From Curtobacterium pusillum (GTDB taxonomy: Bacteria > Actinomycetota > Actinomycetes > Actinomycetales > Microbacteriaceae), in assembly GCF_007673235.1 (NCBI RefSeq), contig NZ_VDZH01000001.1, positions 859,261 to 923,260 on the forward strand: a stretch of 64,000 nucleotides of DNA, given 5' to 3'. Every line of letters starts with the position of its first letter. Position 1 is the first letter of the stretch. The position numbers were made by a program, and so were the translations under genes. A model generated the notes under the pieces. It was not told the DNA's origin. It saw only the letters and a list, made by a program, of their open reading frames with translations, and did no database searches. This document shows, in pieces, positions 8,396 to 15,828 of this stretch.

Positions 8396-9549
8396 CCCAT
8401 CAGGGCACGCACCACCGAGCGGTACACGTTGGCCGGGGAGTCCGTGGAGAACACGGTCTCCCCGGCCTCCGTGCGTCCGACACGCGCGAAGCCCTGGCCC
8501 TCGGCATGCACGACGACGATCGGGTTCGGCTTGCCGGGCCGCCGCAACGACGACACCGTCCACGGCGCGGCCCAGAAGCGCGCGAGCCGCGGGTCCGCCT
8601 CGGCGATCGCCGTCGGCAGGTCCGGAGCGTCCTCCGCTCCGCCGGTGCGTCGCCCGAGCAGGTCTGCCCGGAGCGACCCCGTTCGGAACGGGAAGGTCCA
8701 TGCCGGACCGATGCCGAGCCTCCCGGCCATCACCGCGACCACGCGCTCGACCGGCAGCCCGGTGACCACCGCGCCCGCCTCGTCGGTCCCGTCGACGACG
8801 GTCTCCGACCAGGCCTGGAGGCGCGTGGTGCGCCCGTCGGGCAGCCGCTGTTCCAGCGTGACGGGTTGGGCATCGCCGTCCCAGGGCTCGAGGAGCGTCT
8901 GGGTGGACTCGGGCAGCGTGCCGAGGCGGCCGACGAGGCCGGTCTCGATGAGTTCCCGGCCTGCGGGCGTGCGGAGGAGGGCGGGGTTCCAGCGCCGGCC
9001 GGCGAGGCTGCGGAGTGTCGTGAGGGCGTCCGGGCCGAGGTGGGGGCCGTCGATCGTCGGAGCGGGAGCGGCGACGGGCAGGTCCTCGAGCTCGCGCTGC
9101 ACTCGCGACGGTGCGGGCTCGGTGGCCCGGACGGTGTCGAGGACGGCGAACACGAGGTCGTCGGTGGCGAGCATGCGCGCGAGGGGCCGCTCGACGGTCA
9201 GGTCGACGCGGTGCCGGCCGGTGACGAACAGGAGGTGCGCGCCCACGACGTCACCGCCCTCGTCGGGGCGGACGTACTCGACCAGGCGCGCCGGGGCTCC
9301 CGTGGCGGTCCACGGGTCCGAGCCGATGAGCCGCAGTCCCTCGACGGAGCCGGGGAGTCGCTCGAGCAGGCTCGTGTGCTCCTCGGCGATGGTGCGGTCG
9401 CTCGGACGGGAGCGGACGGTGAGCACGACGTCGTCGCCGGTGACGCGCAGGTCCGCCTGGGCTGTGTCCTCGCGGCGCCACGCGTCGGGGCGGCGGAGGG
9501 TCAGGCGGGCGGTGCGGTCCTCGGTGCCGAGCGGGACGGGGACTGCCAT
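8392..9549 (-). CDS. Conserved hypothetical protein, 385 aa
   Basis: No recognised catalytic motif, signal peptide or membrane segment. Residues about 1-140 look like an alpha/beta domain (VRVTGDD-type strands, then HLLFVTGRHRVDLTV), and residues 165-385 form a second domain with TLRSLAGRRWNPALLRTPAGRELI, reminiscent of ESX-type EspG-like or secretion-chaperone proteins; that resemblance is weak. ATG 9549 is the only reasonable start. Codon use and GC match neighbours, so it is probably an ordinary chromosomal gene. Convergent with the HtrA gene by a 4-bp stop overlap. Confidence 0.75.
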   Translation of the reverse strand: MAVPVPLGTEDRTARLTLRRPDAWRREDTAQADLRVTGDDVVLTVRSRPSDRTIAEEHTSLLERLPGSVEGLRLIGSDPWTATGAPARLVEYVRPDEGGDVVGAHLLFVTGRHRVDLTVERPLARMLATDDLVFAVLDTVRATEPAPSRVQRELEDLPVAAPAPTIDGPHLGPDALTTLRSLAGRRWNPALLRTPAGRELIETGLVGRLGTLPESTQTLLEPWDGDAQPVTLEQRLPDGRTTRLQAWSETVVDGTDEAGAVVTGLPVERVVAVMAGRLGIGPAWTFPFRTGSLRADLLGRRTGGAEDAPDLPTAIAEADPRLARFWAAPWTVSSLRRPGKPNPIVVVHAEGQGFARVGRTEAGETVFSTDSPANVYRSVVRALMG

Positions 9550-9648
9550 GGCACGAGGCTACGTCGGGGGTGGGGCGGGCGCGGTGGCGGCTCGCCGGGC
9601 GCGGGCGGACGGGTGCGGGTGCGGGGGTGCCGGTGCGCGCGGGTGGTG

Positions 9649-9752
9649 CGCGCCGCAGTGTGCGAGGTTCCGCGCACCGTGGGACCCGCGTGACCTCGCA
9701 CGGCGCACGGGACCTCCCACGGTGTCGGCGCGAGGTCGCACCGTGCGAGGTC
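9649..9752. repeat. Family C intergenic repeat, copy 1
   Basis: Contains GCGCCGCAGTGTGCGAGG then TTCCGCGCACCGTGGGAC, followed by interleaved CCTCGCACGG and CCGTGCGAGG segments that can pair with each other. A second copy at 57495-57620 is about 95 percent identical over the first 37 bases. The last bases overlap the TGA of the small gene at 9751. Confidence 0.75.
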
Positions 9753-10008
9753 AGCGACGCGGCGGGCGGGGCGCAGGCGGCGGCGGGACGGGCTTCGCGG
9801 CGACGACGTCGGCGAGCGGGACCTCGACGGCACCCCGGCGGGTGTCGATCGTCACGGACGACGGAGTCCGGGCGACGAGGACCCCGAGGGCGTCCCGCGC
9901 TCCCCCACCGTGGTGCGCGCGCACGACCAGGCGGTCCCCGACCACGGCGTCCCGCAGGACCCCGAGCGCCAGCGCCCGGGCGATCGCGTCCTGCCCGCTG
10001 TCCTCCAC
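9751..10008 (-). CDS. Small SH3-like (Rv0428c N-domain type) protein, 85 aa
   Basis: Begins at GTG 10008 (VEDSGQDAIARAL). The core VVGDRLVVRAHH...DALGVLVARTPSSVTIDTRRG and the ending VPLADVVAAKPVPPPP closely resemble the N-terminal SH3-like segment of mycobacterial Rv0428c-type acetyltransferases, here as a stand-alone protein without the acetyltransferase domain. It may be regulatory or nucleic-acid binding; function unknown. Divergent from the S4 protein gene with about 33 bp between starts. The proline-rich tail ends at the family C repeat. Confidence 0.7.
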   Translation of the reverse strand: MEDSGQDAIARALALGVLRDAVVGDRLVVRAHHGGGARDALGVLVARTPSSVTIDTRRGAVEVPLADVVAAKPVPPPPAPRPPRR

Positions 10009-10029
10009 CGTCCCAGCGTAGGGCGCGCC

Positions 10030-10035
10030 TAGAGT
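10030..10035 (+). promoter_or_regulatory. -10 hexamer TAGAGT, leaderless spacing
   Basis: TAGAGT lies exactly 6 nt before ATG 10042 and no Shine-Dalgarno sequence is present, which predicts a leaderless transcript starting at the start codon. Confidence 0.55.
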
Positions 10036-10041
10036 GTGGGG

Positions 10042-10404
10042 ATGGCCAAGGCACGCGTGGACAGCTGGATCTGGGCGGTGCGGATCACGAAGACCCGCTC
10101 CGCCGCGACCGCCGCGTGCAAGGCCGGTCACGTCCGGGTGAACGGGGAGCGCGCGAAGCCCGCGCAGCCCATCGGCCCCGGGGACGAGGTCCGGGTGCGC
10201 CAGAACGGCTTCGACCGGATCGTCGTCGTCACCGGGATCATCCTGAAGCGGACGAGCGCCCCCGAGGCCGCGAAGCACTTCGAGGACAAGACCCCGCCGC
10301 GGCTCCCCAAGGAAGAAGCCGGCTTCGTCCCGATGCGCGACCGCGGCGCGGGACGCCCGAGCAAGCGGGAACGTCGGGACCTCGAGAAGCTCCGCGGCTA
10401 CTGA
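10042..10404 (+). CDS. S4-domain RNA-binding protein (Hsp15-like)
   Basis: 120 residues from ATG 10042. The S4 domain covers residues about 3-65: ARVDSWIWAVRITKTRS, ACKAGHVRVNGERAKPAQ and VGPGDEVRVRQ-like strands are typical of the Hsp15 family. In Escherichia coli the homologue binds free 50S subunits that carry blocked nascent chains. The basic C-terminus (KRERRDLEKLRG) probably adds RNA contacts. It ends convergently inside the 3' end of the next gene (stop codons 1 base apart, 7-bp overlap). Confidence 0.88.
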   Translation: MAKARVDSWIWAVRITKTRSAATAACKAGHVRVNGERAKPAQPIGPGDEVRVRQNGFDRIVVVTGIILKRTSAPEAAKHFEDKTPPRLPKEEAGFVPMRDRGAGRPSKRERRDLEKLRGY

Positions 10405-10769
10405 CGCTTCGGCTTGCCGTACGGGTCGACGACGACCTCGAACGCGGTCTCGCCGTCCCACTCGACCTCGACCGGCTGCCCCGTCCACCGTGCCTCGAGG
10501 TGCCCGTCGTCGTGCTCGTCGTTCCCGCACATCGCGGATCCGCTCGGGACCCGCTCGATCGCGACCCGTCCCTCGCGGCCGACGGCGAAGAGCTCGACGA
10601 CGCGGCCTCGGATCCGCTGGTTCGGCACGGTGTCGTGCCGGACCTCGTCGAAGCGTCGCGCACCGTCCGCGGACACCACGCCGTACTCGACGACGTCGCC
10701 GATCTCGACGGCGGGCCCGCAGCACTCGTGCTCCCACCCGCCGACGAGGACCACCACCGGCTCGGCCAT
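10398..10769 (-). CDS. Small conserved protein (DUF6578-like), 123 aa
   Basis: Starts at ATG 10769, overlapping the stop of the J-domain gene by one base (TGATG), so it is probably translated from the same message. The N-terminus VVVLVGGWEHECCGPAVEIGD has the WxxxCCG pattern I associate with DUF6578 proteins of actinobacteria; that recall is moderate. A second cysteine and a histidine pair (MCGNDEHDDGH) could bind metal with the CC pair. No known enzyme motif. Confidence 0.75.
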   Translation of the reverse strand: MAEPVVVLVGGWEHECCGPAVEIGDVVEYGVVSADGARRFDEVRHDTVPNQRIRGRVVELFAVGREGRVAIERVPSGSAMCGNDEHDDGHLEARWTGQPVEVEWDGETAFEVVVDPYGKPKRQ

Positions 10770-11716
10770 CAGACGAAGCGGACGGTCTGCTGCAGGCGGT
10801 CGCGGAGCTCGAACACGTCGACGCTCCCCTCGGGCGACCACACGCCGTTGAGCACCTGGCCGAGGGCGCTCCGCCGGACGACGAGCGCCGTGGGCTTCCG
10901 GGGCGAGCCGACGAGCTGGACGTCCTCGTCGACGGCGGAGTCCGGAACGACCAGCAGCCGGCCGGTGAACTTCACGCGGGTGGTCTTCTGCACGGCGCGG
11001 GCCGCGCGGACGAGTTCCTTCACGGGACGTTCCCCCGGCGCGAGGGTCTCGCCCGTGATCTCGCCGTGCTCGACGCGGACCGGGGCTCCCCAGTCGATGG
11101 ACTCGAGCGCCCACAGGCCGCTCGGGGTGAGGACGGCGTGGTCGAGCTTGCCCTCGGCCCCGGCGTCGAGGTCGTGCCACACCGTCACGCCGATGCCCAT
11201 CTCGGCGACGATCGAGGCGGTCGCCTCCTCGGCGAGGGCCTCGGCCAGCAGCCGACGGATGTGCCGTGGCGCGGAGCGGATCAGCGTGGGGTCGTACGGG
11301 TCCTCGATGGGGTCTCCCAGGCCGACCCACTCGCGTTCGGCCTGCAGGAAGACCTCACGCGACCGACCGCCGGGGTGTCCGTGGGACCGGGCCCGGGGCC
11401 GTGAATCGCGACGCGCCGCCGGGGGTGCGTAGGCGTCGCGACCGGTGTCGCTCCTCCAGGCCGACGAACCCGACGGGCCGGACGTGCCCTGCTGGCTGCC
11501 ACGCTGGGAGCCCGCGTCGTAGGCGCGGCGTGCGGCGGGGGTGCCGACGCGTTCCCAGGCGATCTGGACCTGGCGGAAGCGGCGGGCGTCGCCGCCGAGG
11601 TCGGGGTGGGACTCGCGGGCGGCGCGGCGGTAGGCGCGGCGGAGTTCGTCGTCGTCGGCGGTCGCTCGGACGCCGAGGACTTCGTACGGGGTGGCGTCGG
11701 CCGGGCTGTCGGTCAT
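10769..11716 (-). CDS. J-domain protein with C-terminal NERD-like domain
   Basis: 315 residues. Residues about 8-68 are a DnaJ J-domain with the HPD tripeptide (RESHPDLGG) that stimulates DnaK. A low-complexity Ser/Gly/Arg linker (70-115) follows. Residues about 145-315 contain TVWHDLDAGAEGKLDHAVLTPSGLWALESIDWG, which has the pattern of NERD nuclease-related domains (an acidic residue then a D-H-hydrophobic strand and an E-x-D/K site), and RVKFTGRLLVVPD. The combination is unusual: a DnaK co-chaperone module joined to a possible DNA-acting domain. Whether it is nucleolytic is unknown. Coupled to the downstream DUF6578-like gene. Confidence 0.8.
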   Translation of the reverse strand: MTDSPADATPYEVLGVRATADDDELRRAYRRAARESHPDLGGDARRFRQVQIAWERVGTPAARRAYDAGSQRGSQQGTSGPSGSSAWRSDTGRDAYAPPAARRDSRPRARSHGHPGGRSREVFLQAEREWVGLGDPIEDPYDPTLIRSAPRHIRRLLAEALAEEATASIVAEMGIGVTVWHDLDAGAEGKLDHAVLTPSGLWALESIDWGAPVRVEHGEITGETLAPGERPVKELVRAARAVQKTTRVKFTGRLLVVPDSAVDEDVQLVGSPRKPTALVVRRSALGQVLNGVWSPEGSVDVFELRDRLQQTVRFV

Positions 11717-11844
11717 GGCCCTGCGACATTACCCGAGGGAGCGTCGGAGTCCGCCGCGTGGCTGCTGGGTGCTGCCTGGAGGCGCGGGCGGCCCCGGCAG
11801 GTCGGCTCGCGTCGTCGTCGTCGCCGTCGCCGCCGACGCCTTCG

Positions 11845-11912
11845 AGTGAGCAGGAATCGTCGGGTCCAGTTCCGGCACTCGACGAACACTGCTCCGTCGA
11901 CGGGTGCGAACC
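11845..11912. repeat. Family B intergenic repeat, copy 1 (degenerate right arm)
   Basis: Left arm GAGTGAGCAGGAATCGTCGG is intact. The right arm is decayed, with only CACTGCTCC-like remnants. Better copies occur at 16012, 25012 and 28735. Upstream, at about 11770, a CTGGAGGCGCGGGC family A half-element lies in the same gap. Confidence 0.65.
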
Positions 11913-11918
11913 GGCGGA

Positions 11919-12995
11919 TCAGGCGACGGAGAACGACACGGGGGTGGCGAGGAACGACGCGTAACGGCGGGCGGCGGCCTCGAGCGCGCGGACGGCAGCG
12001 TCGTCGAGCGGTTCGAACGGGGTCAGTGTGACCCGGACGTCCCGGGAGCGCTCCGTCCGGGTCCAGGCGCCGACGACCCGCCCGCGGAGGACGGCCATCG
12101 GCAGGAAGATCCCGTTGCCCCCGGGGACCACACGGTCGGCGTGCACGGGGTCGAGCTGGGCGGAGCGGTCGGCGTACCCGAGCAGGTACTCGTCGAAACC
12201 GGGCAGGAGGTGCCCGGTCGGGACGCCCCCGGTGGGCGGGCGGTCGGCGAGCGCGAGGAGCCCGTCGCCGAGGTCCTCCACGGTGTCGCCGGCGGCCGCC
12301 CGGGCACGTCGGACGTCGCCGAGCGGGAGCTTCGTCCAGCTCGCGGCATCGGCCTCGGTCGCGGGTCCCCGGCCGCGGAGGTACCCGACGAGCACCCGGC
12401 GCAGCGCTTCGTCCCGGTCGGGGAGGTCGGTGGTCGCCGGTGCCCAGTCGTCGAGGAGCACGAGCCCCTGGCCCACCCGTGCGGTCGGACCCCAGGCGAC
12501 GAGCCCCTCCTGTGCGAGGCGGAGCAGCACGTGGTAGCCGCGACCGCCGGTCGGGTCGATGCCGGCGGACCGGTACGCGCTGAACAGGTCGTCACGGACG
12601 AGTGCCCGCCCGCCGGACAACGCGTCGACGGTGGTGTCACGGGCGGTGGCGAGGACCGCGTCGTCGATGCCGAGTTCCGTCGCGCGTCGGGCGATGGCGC
12701 GGATGGTGCGCTCGGCGGTCAGCGAGAGCAGCAGTCGGAGGTCGTCGGGGCGCATCGCGTGCAGGGTGCCGCGCATCGGCCACGAGCGGACGAGTTCCCC
12801 GCGGTCGAACGCGGCGCGGACGTCGTCGCGCGTCGAGCCGGGCGACCGGACACCGATCGCCCACAGCACCTGCCCGAGATCCTGCCCCTGGACGGCCGTC
12901 ATCCGTTCGACCGCGGCGGCGGGACCGAGTCCGGGCACGGCGACCCCCTGCGCGGCGAGGCGCATCGCGCGCAGCTGGGCCGGGGTCGTCGTCAC
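11919..12995 (-). CDS. Winged-helix DNA-binding protein of the AlkZ/YcaQ (HTH_42) superfamily
   Basis: 358 residues from GTG 12995. The architecture of three winged-helix units matches HTH_42 proteins. Near residue 35 it has VQGQDLGQVLWAIG, with the Q-x-Q pair that in Streptomyces AlkZ is needed to remove DNA crosslink adducts; PMRGTLHAM and LLPGFDEYLLGYADR are further family blocks. It may be a DNA glycosylase for alkylation or crosslink damage; many homologues are only annotated as DNA-binding. It overlaps nothing and is the downstream partner of the phosphotransferase on the same strand. Confidence 0.8.
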   Translation of the reverse strand: MTTTPAQLRAMRLAAQGVAVPGLGPAAAVERMTAVQGQDLGQVLWAIGVRSPGSTRDDVRAAFDRGELVRSWPMRGTLHAMRPDDLRLLLSLTAERTIRAIARRATELGIDDAVLATARDTTVDALSGGRALVRDDLFSAYRSAGIDPTGGRGYHVLLRLAQEGLVAWGPTARVGQGLVLLDDWAPATTDLPDRDEALRRVLVGYLRGRGPATEADAASWTKLPLGDVRRARAAAGDTVEDLGDGLLALADRPPTGGVPTGHLLPGFDEYLLGYADRSAQLDPVHADRVVPGGNGIFLPMAVLRGRVVGAWTRTERSRDVRVTLTPFEPLDDAAVRALEAAARRYASFLATPVSFSVA

Positions 12996-13010
12996 GGCAC
13001 CAGCATGCCC

Positions 13011-13064
13011 GGTACCACCGTCACGCTCGACACCTCCGTCACGCCCGACACCACCGTCAGGCGA
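13011..13064. repeat. Imperfect 18-bp tandem repeat, about 3 copies
   Basis: Units CCACCGTCACGCTCGACA, CCTCCGTCACGCCCGACA and CCACCGTCAGGCGACGGC follow one another between the stop of the phosphotransferase gene and the start of the winged-helix gene. The last unit overlaps the phosphotransferase stop. Probably slippage-derived. Confidence 0.5.
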
Positions 13065-13803
13065 CGGCGGCGGCGATGTCCTCGGCGTGCTCCTCGATGT
13101 ACGCCACGTCGGCCCGGTAGAGCTCGGCGTGCCCGTGTTCCAGGTCGCTCACGAACTTCGGGTTGCCCGCGGCGGCCTCGGTCTCGATCGTCGTGACGAG
13201 GGCCACCAGCGAGCCGGTCATCGTCTCGGCGAGCAGCTCCCGTGACCGGGCGTCGAGCTCGTAGGCGCGGCAGAACTCCGCGGCGCGGTCGAGGCGCTCG
13301 TCGAGCGAGGGCGCGGTCGAGCCCTCGACGATGCCGGTCGTGAACGGGGCGAACCGGTACACGGCACTCGCCACGTCCCACACCCGGGGCCCGGGGTGGG
13401 CGGTGTCGAAGTCGATGAGCCCCACCGCGGCGATGCCGTCGTAGACGCAGTTGTACGGGGCGAAGTCGCCGTGCACGATCGTCTCGGCGGGGAAGCGCTC
13501 CGCCTGGGACCACACGTCGCGGGAGTCGTCCCGCGGGAAGGTCGCGGCGGCGTCGTGGTAGTGCCGCAGCAGGCGTGCGGTCGTGACGAGCGCGGCTTCG
13601 CTCGCGACGTCGGCGGTCCACGGGTACTCCCCCGCGGTGCCCGGCACGAACGACACCGTCTCGAGCGTGTCCCCGTGCTCGATCGGTTCCGGCGCCGCGA
13701 CGAACCCCTGTTCGTGCAGGTGGGCGAGCAGCCGGTGCACGGTCGGTGTCCACGGCCCTGCTGGGCGGTGCACACGATCGTCGGCCCTGGTGATCCGCTC
13801 CAT
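13057..13803 (-). CDS. APH-family phosphotransferase (kinase-like)
   Basis: 248 residues from ATG 13803 with an AGGAGG site 7 nt upstream. The Brenner motif IVHGDFAPYNCVYDG (catalytic Asp and Asn) is at about residues 115-130 and GLIDFDTAHPG (metal-binding Asp) follows. The family phosphorylates aminoglycosides, homoserine, choline or small metabolites; the substrate cannot be assigned. It is divergent from the GntR-MFS pair, so linked detoxification is possible but unproven. Confidence 0.88.
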   Translation of the reverse strand: MERITRADDRVHRPAGPWTPTVHRLLAHLHEQGFVAAPEPIEHGDTLETVSFVPGTAGEYPWTADVASEAALVTTARLLRHYHDAAATFPRDDSRDVWSQAERFPAETIVHGDFAPYNCVYDGIAAVGLIDFDTAHPGPRVWDVASAVYRFAPFTTGIVEGSTAPSLDERLDRAAEFCRAYELDARSRELLAETMTGSLVALVTTIETEAAAGNPKFVSDLEHGHAELYRADVAYIEEHAEDIAAAVA

Positions 13804-13903
13804 CGGAACCTCCTGTAGTACGTCTCCGTTGACGTGGTGGCCCAGCGTATCGGGCTGAGCAGCCCGGTGTACCGGTCCATTGTGAACTCCTCGTGTCACT
13901 ATC

Positions 13904-13923
13904 GCATGCACCGTTGCATGCAA
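13904..13923. promoter_or_regulatory. Probable GntR operator (GCATGCA and TTGCATGCAA)
   Basis: A perfect 10-bp palindrome TTGCATGCAA at 13914-13923 is preceded by a second ATGCA-containing half, giving ATGCA-CCGT-TGCAT as well. It sits between the expected -35 and the -10 of the gntR gene, where an autoregulating FadR/VanR-type GntR protein would bind. Confidence 0.6.
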
Positions 13924-13927
13924 GGCG

Positions 13928-13933
13928 TAGAAT
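13928..13933 (+). promoter_or_regulatory. -10 hexamer TAGAAT for gntR
   Basis: TAGAAT is followed 8 nt later by GTG 13942. The predicted transcript start falls at or next to that codon and no ribosome binding site is visible, so the message is probably leaderless. ATG 13936 would lie upstream of the transcript start. Confidence 0.6.
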
Positions 13934-13941
13934 CGATGATC

Positions 13942-14592
13942 GTGAGCACCCCGAGCACCCCCGTCACGAGCCAGGCAGCGTCCGACCGGGCGTACGACCA
14001 CGTCAAGCGCGCCATCATCCGCGGCGACCTGCCCGGTGGCACCGCGATCAGCGAGAACGCCCTGTGCCACGAGATCGGCGTCTCCCGGACACCCGTGCAC
14101 GAGGCGTTCCTGCGCCTCGCCGCCGAGGACCTGCTCACCCTCGAGTCCCGGAAGGGCGCCGTCGTCCGGCCGATGTCCCCGAACGAGGCGGTCGACGTGC
14201 TCGAGATGCGGGAGGCCATCGAGTCGACCGCGGCGACCCGCGTCGTGACCGACGGCCGCGCTGCGGACGTCACCCCGAGCCTCCAGGCCATGCTCGCGGA
14301 GCAGGAGCAGGCGGTCGCGACCGGCGACGTCGACCGGTTCATCGAGGTGGACGCCGAGTTCCACGGGGCCGTCATCGGCGCGTCGCGGAACGCGATCGCC
14401 GTCATGTTCGCCCGGACGCTGCGGGACCGGCAGCAGCGGCTCCGGCACCACCTGATGCGGCTCCAGCCGTCGCAGTTGCAGGCGTCGCTCGAGGACCACC
14501 GGGCGCTCGCCGCCGCGCTCGAGGCCGGGGACGCCGTCCGCTACGCCGAGGTCCTCAGCGCACACGTCGCGTCGCACCGAGGTGCGCTGTGA
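13942..14592 (+). CDS. GntR-family transcriptional regulator (FadR/VanR group)
   Basis: 216 residues from GTG 13942; ATG 13936 is the alternative. N-terminal winged helix: AYDHVKRAIIRGDLPGG, SENALCHEIGVSRTPVHEAFLRL, TLESRKGAVV. The C-terminal all-helical FCD domain (about 85-210) has the D-x3-H / E-x-H pattern (VDAEFHGAVIGAS, LEDHRALAAALEAGD, LSAHVASH) that binds a metal and small carboxylates. Its stop overlaps the MFS start (GTGA), so the regulator and pump are co-expressed. The ligand is likely the pump substrate. Confidence 0.9.
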   Translation: MSTPSTPVTSQAASDRAYDHVKRAIIRGDLPGGTAISENALCHEIGVSRTPVHEAFLRLAAEDLLTLESRKGAVVRPMSPNEAVDVLEMREAIESTAATRVVTDGRAADVTPSLQAMLAEQEQAVATGDVDRFIEVDAEFHGAVIGASRNAIAVMFARTLRDRQQRLRHHLMRLQPSQLQASLEDHRALAAALEAGDAVRYAEVLSAHVASHRGAL

Positions 14593-15824
14593 GCGCGGGC
14601 ACCGACTCGATCGCGGTCCCGAGCGTCCGGGTCCTGCCGTGGGTCGCCGTCTGGGGTGCGGTGTTCGTCTGCTCGTGGGGCGGCAACCAGTTCTCACCGC
14701 TGCTGCTCATGTACGAGGAGCGTGCGCACTACTCGTCGCTCCTCGTCAACGTCTTCCTCGGCGTCTACGTCCTCGGGCTCGCCCCGGCACTGCTCGTCGC
14801 CGGGTCGCTGTCCGACCGGCACGGACGCCGGCCGCTCATGCTCGCGGGGATCGTCTCCGCCGTCGTCGGGAGCGGACTCCTGGCGTTCGGACCGCTCGGC
14901 GCGGGCTTCCTGATGGCCGGACGCCTGTTCTCCGGGATCACCGTCGGCATCGCGATGGCGGTCGGCAACAGCTGGGTCAAGGAGCTCTCCCAGGGACGCT
15001 TCGACCCGTCCGCCGACGCCGGCTCCGGCGCCCGCCGGGCATCGCTGGCGTTCACCCTCGGCTCGGCATCGGGTGCGCTCGTCGCCGGGCTGATCGCACA
15101 GTGGGGACCGATCCCCGAGGTCCTGCCGTTCCTCGTGCACATCTGCGTCGCGATCCCCTTCGCCGTCATCGTCTGGCGGACGCCGGAGACGAACCGCACC
15201 GGAGGCGTCCCCGGCCCGTGGTGGAGGCAGCTCGCGGTGCCGAGCGCCGGCCACCGCCGCTTCACCCGGGTCGTTCTCGTCGCGGCACCGTGGATCTTCG
15301 GCTCGGCGGCGATCGGGTACGGGTACCTGCCGACGAAGCTCGCCGGGGCGACCGGGATGTGGGGACTCCTGTTCGCCACCGCCGCCACCGTCGTCGCCCT
15401 CGGGGTGTCGAGCGCCGTGCAGCCCCTGGCGGCGCGGGTCAACTCGCTCCTCTCGGCACGCGGACTGCTGATCGCCGTGGGCCTCATGACCGCGGGCATC
15501 GCCGTGGTCGTCGTCGCGATCCAGCTGCAGTCGGTGGCGATCGGACTCGTGGCGAACGTGGTGATCGGCCTCGGCATCGGGCTCGCACTCGTGTCGTCGT
15601 TGCTCGAGGTGCAGCGCATCGCCGGGTCCCGCGACCTGGCCGGGCTGACCGGGGTGTTCTACGCGGCCGCCTACGCCGGGTTCCTGGCGCCCGCGGTGAT
15701 CGCCACCGTGGCGAACGTCGTCGCCGTGCCCCTCATCCTGTGGGTCGTCGTCGGGCTCGGGGTGCTGTCGTGGCTGGCGATCCTGGTGTCGTCGCGGAAG
15801 CACATCCCGGCGCCCGCAGGCTAG
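14589..15824 (+). CDS. MFS transporter coupled to the GntR regulator
   Basis: 411 residues with about 12 hydrophobic helices. Motif A of the major facilitator superfamily is present between helices 2 and 3 (GSLSDRHGRRPLML). GTG 14589 overlaps the gntR stop by four bases. It is probably a drug or metabolite exporter of the 12-helix type, regulated with and by the GntR protein. It ends 4 bp before the convergent Nudix gene. Confidence 0.9.
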   Translation: MSAGTDSIAVPSVRVLPWVAVWGAVFVCSWGGNQFSPLLLMYEERAHYSSLLVNVFLGVYVLGLAPALLVAGSLSDRHGRRPLMLAGIVSAVVGSGLLAFGPLGAGFLMAGRLFSGITVGIAMAVGNSWVKELSQGRFDPSADAGSGARRASLAFTLGSASGALVAGLIAQWGPIPEVLPFLVHICVAIPFAVIVWRTPETNRTGGVPGPWWRQLAVPSAGHRRFTRVVLVAAPWIFGSAAIGYGYLPTKLAGATGMWGLLFATAATVVALGVSSAVQPLAARVNSLLSARGLLIAVGLMTAGIAVVVVAIQLQSVAIGLVANVVIGLGIGLALVSSLLEVQRIAGSRDLAGLTGVFYAAAYAGFLAPAVIATVANVVAVPLILWVVVGLGVLSWLAILVSSRKHIPAPAG

Positions 15825-15828
15825 GACC

